Source: Treponema sp.
Lineage (GTDB): Bacteria; Spirochaetota; Spirochaetia; Treponematales; Breznakiellaceae
Length of the DNA stretch: 9,597 nucleotides
Direction of reading: 5' to 3'
NCBI GenBank assembly: GCA_031273405.1
Contig: JAISRW010000100.1
Span: 1-9,597, forward strand
The translations under genes and the position numbers were made by a program. Positions 1-4,902 of this stretch are shown one piece after another. The notes beneath the pieces were generated by a model. It was given only the letters and a program-made list of their open reading frames with translations, had not been told where the DNA came from and did not search any database. The first letter of the stretch is position 1. Every line of letters begins with the position of its first letter.

Positions 1-18
1 ACGACGCTCTTCCGATCT
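1..18. other. Residual Illumina adapter (sequencing artefact)
   Basis: The first 18 bases, ACGACGCTCTTCCGATCT, are identical to the 3' end of the standard Illumina read-1 adapter. The bases that follow open directly into coding sequence. This is untrimmed adapter at a contig end and should be excluded from any annotation. Any reading frame that uses bases 1-18 is spurious. Confidence 0.96.
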
Positions 19-180
19 TGGACCTGGTTCATCACGGGCACGGATTTGAGGCGCTATACCAGCTTGATAAACAGCCTGTGCCCGGCGCTGCTGGGAATTT
101 TCACCCTCTGGTTTGTGGGCTGGCATCCGCCCCACTATGCCCGGGGGGCAATCAAGATCGTCAGTCAGGCGGGGGAATAG
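19..180 (+). CDS. C-terminal fragment of an unidentified, probably membrane-associated protein
   Basis: Read from base 19, one frame stays open for 53 codons to a TAG at 178-180. The 5' end is missing because the contig begins here. The peptide starts WTWFITGTDLRRYTS and contains a hydrophobic stretch (CPALLGIFTLWFVGW, about residues 21-35) that could be one membrane helix. A short polar tail follows, ending IVSQAGE. Third codon positions are mostly G or C, as in the solid genes downstream, which favours this frame over the others. I do not recognise the family. It runs towards the next gene, whose stop codon lies 30 bases away on the opposite strand. No clear terminator hairpin is visible between the two. 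Confidence 0.5.
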   Translation, partial: WTWFITGTDLRRYTSLINSLCPALLGIFTLWFVGWHPPHYARGAIKIVSQAGE

Positions 181-210
181 ATTTAACCAGGGCTGTGTTC
201 TTCCGGCGCT

Positions 211-600
211 TTATGCTGTGAGGCTGAAGACCGCCCCTGTCTGGGCGGCGGGGGCGGGAACATAGGGAATGATCTCGCTGGCCGCCTTGGCCTGGCGGAT
301 CTGGGTCTTGTACTGTTCGATCATGGCGTCGAGCCGCTCGTCGGAGACCTGGGCTCCCAGGGAAAGGGAATCCTGTTTTTTGATCTTGCTGAGCTGTTCA
401 ATGAGGACATCCAGGATTTTAAGCTTGGTAATGGCAACTCCCCTGGTACCCTCGGGAGCGGGAAAGCCGGAGACGTGCTTAAAGTGGGAATAAATATAGG
501 ATGAAGGCGCTACAGGCAGGGACATTCTTCCGCCCCTGGACACGTTTAAGGCGTAGCCAAAACTGGGAACCGCATTGCCTGGATTAACCCCGTAGACCAT
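211..600 (-). CDS. Conserved-looking hypothetical protein, 129 aa
   Basis: I do not recognise this gene by name. It starts at ATG 598-600 (bottom strand), and the top strand at 601-615 reads as AAGGAG with good spacing on the bottom strand, a strong ribosome binding site. The protein has no signal peptide and no membrane helix. The N-terminal half is glycine/proline/serine-rich (about residues 1-55, beginning MVYGVNPGNAVPSFGY). Two charged amphipathic helices follow, about residues 57-77 (KLKILDVLIEQLSKIKK) and 86-109 (SDERLDAMIEQYKTQIRQAK), possibly a short coiled coil. The tail is alanine/proline-rich. The layout suggests a small cytoplasmic or structural protein; no function can be assigned. 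It is transcribed divergently from the MATE gene across a 129-base gap and convergently with the fragment at 19-180. Confidence 0.75.
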   Translation of the reverse strand: MVYGVNPGNAVPSFGYALNVSRGGRMSLPVAPSSYIYSHFKHVSGFPAPEGTRGVAITKLKILDVLIEQLSKIKKQDSLSLGAQVSDERLDAMIEQYKTQIRQAKAASEIIPYVPAPAAQTGAVFSLTA

Positions 601-604
601 TTTC

Positions 605-613
605 CTTTCTCCT
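605..613 (-). promoter_or_regulatory. Ribosome binding site of the 129-aa hypothetical gene
   Basis: On the bottom strand this reads AGAAGGAGA, with the purine core about 9 bases before the ATG at 600-598. It is a strong Shine-Dalgarno match and fixes the start of the gene. The 601-729 gap between the two divergent genes is AT-rich, but I could not find a convincing -35/-10 pair for either direction. TATTATA occurs twice (707-713 and 723-729) just before the MATE start, and one copy may be a -10 element. Confidence 0.6.
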
Positions 614-729
614 TCTATTCTATATATCGGAAAATCAGGGAGAAGTATTACAAATATTTTTGGAATCCGGAAGTTTTGAATAGTTACTGCAAAATTCCGC
701 CAAAGGTATTATACTAAAGAAAGTATTAT

Positions 730-2094
730 ATGAAGATGCCCCCGCTTTTTAGCGATAAAGAATTTTATAAAAGCCTGTTTATCATCGCCATACCGATAAT
801 GCTCCAGAACCTCATCAATTCCCTGGTTAATATGCTGGATACCATCATGATTGGCCGGCTCGGGACCGTGGAAATCGCGGCGGTCGGCCTGGGGAACCAG
901 ATCTTTTTCCTCTATAATTTGACCCTCTTCGGCATTTGTTCCGGCGGGGCGATTTTTACCGCCCAGTTCTGGGGCAAAAAGGATATACGGGGCATACGGA
1001 AGAATATGGGCTTTTGTATGACCCTGAATTTGATGGTAGGCATCCTGTTCACCGCCGGAGCCGCTTTTATCCCCGACAAGCTCATCGGCGTTTATTCCCG
1101 GGACCCCCTGGTGATCCACGCCGGAGAAGTCTACCTCAGAACCCTGGCGCCCTCGTTCATTCCCTTCGCCATAAACCTTGCCCTGGTGCTGACCCTCCGT
1201 TCGGTGGAAAAGGTCAAGCTGGCCATCATGGCCACCCTTATCGCCCTCTCCATGAACGGCGCCCTCAACTACCTTTTCATCTTTGGGGCCGGCCCCGTCC
1301 CGGCCATGGGCGTAAGGGGCGCGGCTCTGGCCACGGTCATTTCCCGGTTCGTCGAGATGCTGATCCTGGTCATCGTAAGCTATGCCCGCCGCTATCCTCC
1401 GGCGGGGAGCCTTGGCGAACTCTTCGCCTTTAACAGCCCCTATGTACGGCGTTTCCTCAAAATCACCCTGCCGGTGATCCTCAACGAGATAGCCTGGTCC
1501 ACAGGAATAACCGTACAGAACCTCATCTTCGCCAGGACCGATACGGACGCTATCGCTGCCTTCAACATAACCAATACCTTCTCCCAGCTCACCTGGGTTA
1601 TTTTTATAGGCTTAGGGAACGGCATGGCCGTGCTCGTCGGCAAGAAGATAGGCGAGGGCAGGGAGCAGACCGCCAGGGATTACGCTTCCCTCATTATCCG
1701 TTTTGCCCCCCTCCTGTCCCTGGCTGTGGGGGCGGCGCTTTTCGGCCTCTCCGCCTTTTTGCCCCTCGTTTTTAACGTAGGGCCCGCGGTCCTAAAAGCG
1801 GCGTCGCAGATGTTCCTCATCATCTGCCTCTCCTATCCCTTTAGGGCTTTTAACATGTCCATGGTGATAGGAATATGCCGGGCCGGCGGGGACACGGTGT
1901 TCTGCGTCATCTACGACATAGCGGTGATGTGGCTCCTTGCGCTGCCTCTGGCCGCGGCCGTGGCCTTTGTTTTCGGCGCTCCTGTCTGGGTCATCTATCT
2001 CTGCGTCTCCGCCGAGGAGCCGGTTAAAATGCTCCTGGGCCTCTGGCGCTTTAGAAGCGGCAGGTGGCTCCACAGCGTCACCGACGGGCTGTAG
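730..2094 (+). CDS. MATE-family multidrug/toxin efflux transporter
   Basis: A polytopic inner-membrane protein of 454 residues, the usual MATE length (about 440-470), with roughly twelve hydrophobic segments in two six-helix halves. MATE proteins export cationic drugs and metabolites in exchange for H+ or Na+. Family signatures seen are the first-helix region IPIMLQNLINSLVNMLDTIM with its conserved aspartate (D37), the loop AQFWGKKD (about 78-85), and LNYLFIFGAGPVPAMGVRGA (179-198). This last stretch is the conserved segment before helix 6. The second half repeats the pattern from about residue 240 (RRFLKITLPVILNEIAW). The substrate cannot be told from sequence. The start is ATG 730, with only a weak purine stretch (AAAGAAAG) upstream; ATG 736, two codons on, is an alternative. 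The gene stands alone and is separated from the iron operon by repeats and a probable terminator, so it is unlikely to be part of that system. Confidence 0.92.
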   Translation: MKMPPLFSDKEFYKSLFIIAIPIMLQNLINSLVNMLDTIMIGRLGTVEIAAVGLGNQIFFLYNLTLFGICSGGAIFTAQFWGKKDIRGIRKNMGFCMTLNLMVGILFTAGAAFIPDKLIGVYSRDPLVIHAGEVYLRTLAPSFIPFAINLALVLTLRSVEKVKLAIMATLIALSMNGALNYLFIFGAGPVPAMGVRGAALATVISRFVEMLILVIVSYARRYPPAGSLGELFAFNSPYVRRFLKITLPVILNEIAWSTGITVQNLIFARTDTDAIAAFNITNTFSQLTWVIFIGLGNGMAVLVGKKIGEGREQTARDYASLIIRFAPLLSLAVGAALFGLSAFLPLVFNVGPAVLKAASQMFLIICLSYPFRAFNMSMVIGICRAGGDTVFCVIYDIAVMWLLALPLAAAVAFVFGAPVWVIYLCVSAEEPVKMLLGLWRFRSGRWLHSVTDGL

Positions 2095-2123
2095 GCCGAA
2101 GAAGACCGGAAACCCGCTTTAAC

Positions 2124-2157
2124 CCGCCCTAAAAGGCGGATCAAACGTAGTTTTTTT
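2124..2157 (+). terminator. Possible weak terminator after the MATE gene
   Basis: A 5-bp stem CCGCC/GGCGG (2124-2128 with 2135-2139, loop CTAAAA) begins 29 bases after the MATE stop. Seven T lie at 2151-2157. The 11-base gap between stem and T-tract is longer than in a standard intrinsic terminator, so termination here is only a possibility. Confidence 0.35.
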
Positions 2158-2204
2158 CGAGCTGAGGGGGTGGAACTCCTATGTGTTTACTGAGGATTTT
2201 TATA

Positions 2205-2231
2205 ACCACGGACCACCCGGATACCACGGAC
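2205..2231. repeat. Short direct repeat ACCACGGAC
   Basis: ACCACGGAC occurs at 2205-2213 and again at 2223-2231, an 18-base period. The 9-mer between them (CACCCGGAT) is a degenerate copy, so this reads as three tandem 9-base units. No function is apparent. Confidence 0.5.
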
Positions 2232-2256
2232 TTTTGCTTTGATATTCAGAATTGAG

Positions 2257-2287
2257 GCAGTTCCAAAATGTCAGATTTTGGAACTGC
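2257..2287. repeat. Palindrome 1: perfect 13-bp stem, 5-base loop
   Basis: GCAGTTCCAAAAT (2257-2269) is followed by GTCAG and then its exact reverse complement (2275-2287). No T-tract follows, so it is not a typical terminator on the + strand. It shares the TTCCAAAA core with the two palindromes downstream, which suggests one family of interspersed palindromic elements. Confidence 0.85.
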
Positions 2288-2336
2288 GACCTTAGATTTA
2301 CACCCGAATTCTTCATTTGTTTGGGAGAAAGTATAG

Positions 2337-2373
2337 AGCTTTTCCCAAAACTCGGTTAGTTTTGGGAAAAGCT
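2337..2373. repeat. Palindrome 2: perfect 16-bp stem, 5-base loop
   Basis: AGCTTTTCCCAAAACT (2337-2352), loop CGGTT, then the exact reverse complement (2358-2373). Its inner arm, TTTCCCAAAACT, is identical to the arm of palindrome 3. This is the longest perfect dyad in the window. Confidence 0.9.
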
Positions 2374-2423
2374 TCCGAAAAAGCGGTCTAAAGCCCGCTC
2401 TTTCCCCAAAAATTTAAGGTTGC

Positions 2424-2449
2424 TTTCCCAAAACTGAAGTTTTGGGAAA
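2424..2449. repeat. Palindrome 3: 12-base arms with a minimal loop
   Basis: TTTCCCAAAACT (2424-2435), GA, then its exact reverse complement (2438-2449). As RNA it would form an 11-bp stem closed by a TGAA tetraloop. Its arms repeat the inner arms of palindrome 2, so the two copies can also pair with each other across about 50 bases. Confidence 0.88.
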
Positions 2450-2475
2450 CCCTCAAGCCTAAAAAGTTTTTTTGC

Positions 2476-2516
2476 TGCGGGGCGTTAACCCCTTTCTGGG
2501 AGGCCGCACTTTTTTT
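2476..2516 (+). terminator. Probable intrinsic terminator upstream of the iron operon
   Basis: TGCGG (2476-2480) pairs with CCGCA (2504-2508), and C plus seven T (2510-2516) follow at once. Inside, GGGG/CCCC (2479-2482 with 2489-2492) and CCC/GGG (2490-2492 with 2498-2500) can form alternative short stems, so the fold may be branched. It would shield the iron promoter 33 bases downstream from read-through. Because it lies upstream of the mapped-looking promoter, it is unlikely to be an attenuator of that promoter. Confidence 0.5.
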
Positions 2517-2548
2517 CGAAAATTTTTTAAAAAATACCGCAAAGTCTC

Positions 2549-2577
2549 TTGACATGAAAGTTAGTAGAGGCTATCAT
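2549..2577 (+). promoter_or_regulatory. Sigma-70 promoter of the iron-uptake operon
   Basis: TTGACA (2549-2554) is a perfect -35 box. A 17-base spacer leads to TATCAT (2572-2577), a five-of-six -10 box. Transcription should start near 2584-2586, about 25 bases before the GTG start of the first gene. An A/T-rich run sits just upstream of the -35 box. Such a near-consensus promoter would be strong unless repressed, which fits the dyad symmetry that overlaps it. Confidence 0.85.
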
Positions 2578-2596
2578 TTTGTTAGCCTTAGCTAAC
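2560..2596. promoter_or_regulatory. Tandem dyad operator overlapping the promoter (candidate metal-responsive repressor site)
   Basis: Two 16-base elements share a 6-4-6 layout. The downstream one is a perfect dyad, GTTAGC-CTTA-GCTAAC (2581-2596), over the expected +1. The upstream one is imperfect, GTTAGT-AGAG-GCTATC (2560-2575), over the spacer and -10 box. They are 21 bp apart, two helical turns, so both would face the same side of DNA. The half-sites GTTAGC and CTAACC resemble those of the DtxR/IdeR consensus, TTAGGTTAGCCTAACCTAA, but the spacing between half-sites is 5 bp longer. The dyads are seen directly; the identity of the regulator (a DtxR/TroR-type repressor of an iron operon) is inference. 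Confidence 0.6.
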
Positions 2597-2606
2597 CAAG
2601 AGGTTA
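2593..2606 (+). promoter_or_regulatory. Ribosome binding site within a small stem before the iron permease
   Basis: The Shine-Dalgarno AGAGG (2599-2603) sits 5 bases before GTG 2609. Its GG lies in a 5-bp inverted repeat, TAACC-AAGA-GGTTA (2593-2597 with 2602-2606). In RNA this short stem would partly cover the site. The TAACC arm is shared with the operator dyad just upstream. Confidence 0.45.
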
Positions 2607-2608
2607 AA

Positions 2609-4141
2609 GTGAGTAAAGTTTTTATAATCCAGGCCATTGCCCTGCTGTTGTCCGCTTTGCCGCTTGCGCAAGCGGAAGTCGAGGATGTGGGAGTATGGGA
2701 GCAGACCGAACGGGAGATGCGCCTTGTTTTAAACGAAGCCTACTACCGCTTTGTGGCGGGCAATATTGAGGGCGCCAGGGCCCTGGTGAACGAAGCCTAT
2801 ACCGGCTACTACAAAGGGCGGGACTTTGAGCGGAACGTAAAGACCCTCATTTCCGAGGCCAGGGCGCAGAATATTGACGAATGGTTTGAGTATGTGAACG
2901 AGGCCCTGGGCTCCGGCAAATCCCAGCGGGATATGCGGGCCGATATTAACCAACTGACCCACCTCCTCAGCGTAACCGCCCGCCGGCTGGACGGCAAAGA
3001 GGAGCCTGTGGCGGTATCCAGGAACTGGACGAAAATAGCGGATGAGATGGCGGCTGTTTTGGACAAGGCCTACGACCTATACGCGGCCGGGGACAGCGCG
3101 GGTGCCAAGGATCAGGTGGATGTCGCCTACTTTCAGTACTACGAAAAAGTAGGCTTTGAGAAAACGGTGCTGTCCCGGATCTCCGGCGAGCGGGCCAGTA
3201 CGGTGGAATACCAGTTCAGCACGGTCAAGAAGCTCATCACCCGGGGAGACCCGGCGGTAAAAGAGGGCCTGGATACCCTGGCGAACTATCTGAAAGAAGA
3301 CGCCGCCCAGTTGGACAGCAAGGTGGAAAGCGCCCTGGGGGTGTTTTTGGGCTCCCTGCTCATCATACTCCGGGAGGGCTTTGAGGCCATCATCATCGTC
3401 GGCGCCATTATCGCCTACCTCATAAAGAGCGGAAACAAAAAGAGCACCAAGCCGGTGTATTGGGGTTCCCTCATCGCCCTGAGCTTTAGCGTGGTCATGG
3501 CCTGGGTACTCAACGCCCTGACCAGCACGGCCAGCGGCAGGAACCAGGAGATCATCGAGGGCGCCACCATGCTCCTGGCGGTGGGGGTGCTTTTCTATGT
3601 CAGCAACTGGATGGTCTCCAAGGCCGAGGCCGAGGCATGGACCACTTATATCGAAGGAAAGGTGCAAAGTTCCATTACCAGGGGGAGCATGTTCTCCCTG
3701 GCCTTTGCGGCTTTCCTTGCGGTGTTCCGGGAAGGGGCTGAGACGATCCTCTTCTACCAGGCCCTGCTTGCGGGGAATCAGAATTATATCAATATGGTGT
3801 GGCTGGGCTTCGGTATCGGTTCGGCGCTGCTGGTGGTGGTCTATATCCTCATCAGGGTCCTGAGCCTCAGACTCCCGCTCAAGCCCTTTTTCCTGGGCAC
3901 CAGCGTCCTCCTCTTTGTGATGTCCGTTTCCTTTACCGGGGCGGGTATTAAGGAGTTACAGGAAGGCAACGTGATCCCCGTTACCATGCTGCCCTTCAAG
4001 TTTATCACCGTTGACATTCTGGGGATCTACCCGACCCTGGAGACCCTTATCCCGCAGATCCTGCTGCTGGGGGTTACGATAGCCGTCTTTGTCATTCAGC
4101 TTAAGCGGAACGCCGGGAGGGCCGCGAAGGCGGCGGCTTAA
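2609..4141 (+). CDS. FTR1-family high-affinity iron permease with duplicated N-terminal extracytoplasmic domain
   Basis: An inner-membrane permease of 510 residues, first gene of the iron operon. The start chosen is GTG 2609, preceded by AGAGG at 2599-2603. An in-frame TTG at 2579 lies upstream of the expected transcription start and is excluded. A signal peptide (about residues 1-22, ending PLAQA) precedes an extracytoplasmic region of about 220 residues with two copies of one module (30-77 and 140-187). The membrane part starts near residue 243 and carries both FTR1 motifs, REGFE (255-259) and REGAE (374-378). The REXXE glutamates bind Fe(III) in transport in this family. About seven hydrophobic segments follow in all. 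Relatives are EfeU/FetM/FtrC, C. jejuni Cj1658 and T. pallidum TP0972. The next gene encodes the P19 partner, 56 bases downstream. The iron role is well supported by motifs and context. Confidence 0.93.
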   Translation: MSKVFIIQAIALLLSALPLAQAEVEDVGVWEQTEREMRLVLNEAYYRFVAGNIEGARALVNEAYTGYYKGRDFERNVKTLISEARAQNIDEWFEYVNEALGSGKSQRDMRADINQLTHLLSVTARRLDGKEEPVAVSRNWTKIADEMAAVLDKAYDLYAAGDSAGAKDQVDVAYFQYYEKVGFEKTVLSRISGERASTVEYQFSTVKKLITRGDPAVKEGLDTLANYLKEDAAQLDSKVESALGVFLGSLLIILREGFEAIIIVGAIIAYLIKSGNKKSTKPVYWGSLIALSFSVVMAWVLNALTSTASGRNQEIIEGATMLLAVGVLFYVSNWMVSKAEAEAWTTYIEGKVQSSITRGSMFSLAFAAFLAVFREGAETILFYQALLAGNQNYINMVWLGFGIGSALLVVVYILIRVLSLRLPLKPFFLGTSVLLFVMSVSFTGAGIKELQEGNVIPVTMLPFKFITVDILGIYPTLETLIPQILLLGVTIAVFVIQLKRNAGRAAKAAA

Positions 4142-4155
4142 ATTGTGGTATTAAA

Positions 4156-4173
4156 CCGGGTCTTGAGACCTGG
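4156..4173 (+). other. Intercistronic hairpin between the iron permease and P19 genes
   Basis: CCGGGTC (4156-4162), loop TTGA, GACCTGG (4167-4173) forms a 7-bp stem with one G-U pair. It is followed by A residues, not T, so it is unlikely to be a terminator. It may protect or define the 5' end of a processed transcript for the abundant binding protein; this role is a guess. A textbook AGGAGG (4184-4189) stands 8 bases before the next ATG. Confidence 0.4.
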
Positions 4174-4197
4174 AAAAAATTATAGGAGGAGCTTACG

Positions 4198-4788
4198 ATG
4201 AAAATCAGAACTCTGATGGTACTTTTTTTAATTGCGGCCTGCGCCGGCCTTGCCTTTGCGGGCGGGGGCGGACAGCAGGGAACACGGCCTGCCAGTACGG
4301 TAAGTCCCGGTGAGGAAGCCGGTTTTGAGGAATTCTCCCTGGGGGATGACCATGAACTGGGGCCGCTCAATGTGGCCGGGGTGTATTTCCAGCCTGTGGA
4401 CATGATACCCGCCTCCGCGGGGCTTCCCGCGTCCCAGTCGGACATGCACATTGAAGCGGATATTTCCGCCCTGGAAAACGATCTCGGCTACGGGGTGGGG
4501 GATTTTGTGCCCAACCTTACGGTCAGGTATGAGATCACTAAATCCACCGGGGAAAAGATCGAGGGTACTTTTATGCCCATGAACGCCAGCGACGGCCCCC
4601 ACTACGGCGCTAATATTAAGCTGCCCGGCGGCGGCCCCGGGAGATACAAAGTAAGGTTCCTCATTCAGAACCCCGAAGCCCAGGGTTATGTCCTCCATGT
4701 GGACCAGACCACCGGCGTTCCCGGCAGGTTCTGGGGAGAACCCCTGGTGGCCGAATGGGATGTAGACTATGCCGGACCTTCCTGGTAG
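4198..4788 (+). CDS. Tp34/P19/FetP-family periplasmic iron-binding protein
   Basis: A 196-residue exported metal-binding protein, partner of the FTR1 permease. Family segments seen are AGVYFQPVDMIP (60-71), MHIEADI (83-89), PMNASDGPHYGANI (127-140) and YVLHVDQ (164-170). By spacing, H84, E86, M128, H135 and H167 correspond to the His/Glu/Met/His/His ligand set known in C. jejuni P19 and E. coli FetP. This mapping is my inference. Members are dimers that bind copper and are thought to receive or oxidise iron for uptake; T. pallidum Tp34 is a metal- and lactoferrin-binding lipoprotein. The N-terminus has a basic start and a hydrophobic core with two possible exits: a lipobox-like LIAAC at C15, or a signal peptidase I site after AFA (residue 21), followed by a glycine/glutamine linker. 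Excellent AGGAGG ribosome site. Length is normal for the family. Confidence 0.93.
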   Translation: MKIRTLMVLFLIAACAGLAFAGGGGQQGTRPASTVSPGEEAGFEEFSLGDDHELGPLNVAGVYFQPVDMIPASAGLPASQSDMHIEADISALENDLGYGVGDFVPNLTVRYEITKSTGEKIEGTFMPMNASDGPHYGANIKLPGGGPGRYKVRFLIQNPEAQGYVLHVDQTTGVPGRFWGEPLVAEWDVDYAGPSW

Positions 4789-4799
4789 TTTTAAGAAAA

Positions 4800-4886
4800 G
4801 TTAGAAGTTAGAAGGGAGAAGAAGTTAAGGAGAGTGAAGAGGTTAAAACTGCTCTCTACTCCCTTCTGACTTCTCCCTTCTCACTG
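4800..4886. repeat. Inverted pair of degenerate heptamer arrays (foldback)
   Basis: From 4800 to 4848 the top strand reads as seven purine-rich 7-mers (GTTAGAA, GTTAGAA, GGGAGAA, GAAGTTA, AGGAGAG, TGAAGAG, GTTAAAA). From 4852 to 4886 it reads as five pyrimidine-rich 7-mers (CTCTCTA, CTCCCTT, CTGACTT, CTCCCTT, CTCACTG). The halves are complementary: 4806-4821 pairs with 4870-4885 in 15 of 16 positions, and GAGAG (4830-4834) with CTCTC (4852-4856) inside. It fills almost the whole gap between the P19 gene and the next gene. There is no T-tract after it, so it is not an obvious terminator, but as RNA it would form a long hairpin. Confidence 0.75.
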
Positions 4887-4902
4887 TAAGAAAAAGGGAA
4901 AA

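Larger units (their letters stand above)
2095..2548. other. Gene-free repeat-rich spacer between the MATE gene and the iron operon
   Basis: No reading frame of coding character is visible on either strand. From left to right the stretch holds a weak hairpin (2124-2139), a 9-base direct repeat ACCACGGAC (2205-2213 and 2223-2231), and palindromes at 2257-2287, 2337-2373 and 2424-2449. A small stem AGCGG/CCGCT (2382-2386 with 2395-2399), a GC-rich hairpin plus T-tract (2476-2516) and a run of A/T up to the -35 box follow. The A/T run (2510-2535) could act as an UP element for the promoter at 2549. No tRNA, rRNA or CRISPR structure was seen. Confidence 0.7.

Noticed and set aside
18..221. A + strand reading frame of 67 codons at the window start
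   Set aside because: Its start uses the last base of the adapter, and it overlaps in another frame the more plausible 53-codon fragment ending at 180, which has the codon character of the other genes.
936..1433. A + strand reading frame of 165 codons inside the MATE gene
   Set aside because: It is rich in Arg, Pro, Gly and His, has no ribosome site, and overlaps a complete MATE transporter in another frame.
2257..2449. CRISPR array
   Set aside because: The three repeats are palindromes of different lengths and irregular spacing, with no direct repeats of constant length, no regular spacers and no cas genes.
2510..2577. Iron-sensing riboswitch or attenuator formed by the GC hairpin and T-tract
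   Set aside because: The hairpin lies upstream of a near-consensus promoter, so it is not in that transcript. The leader after the promoter is only about 25 bases, too short for a known riboswitch class.
2572..2596. Fur box at the iron promoter
   Set aside because: The sequence has no GATAAT-type hexamers in the Fur arrangement. The symmetry is built on GTTAGC/GCTAAC instead.
2579..2608. Extended start (TTG at 2579) for the iron permease gene
   Set aside because: It lies directly after the -10 box and before the expected transcription start, has no ribosome site, and would put ten polar/neutral residues before a normal signal peptide. GTG 2609 has AGAGG at the right distance.
3077..3667. 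An antisense reading frame of 196 codons opposite the iron permease
   Set aside because: It is the mirror of a gene with both FTR1 motifs. Its composition is rich in His, Gly and Asp, as is typical of antisense frames in GC-rich DNA.
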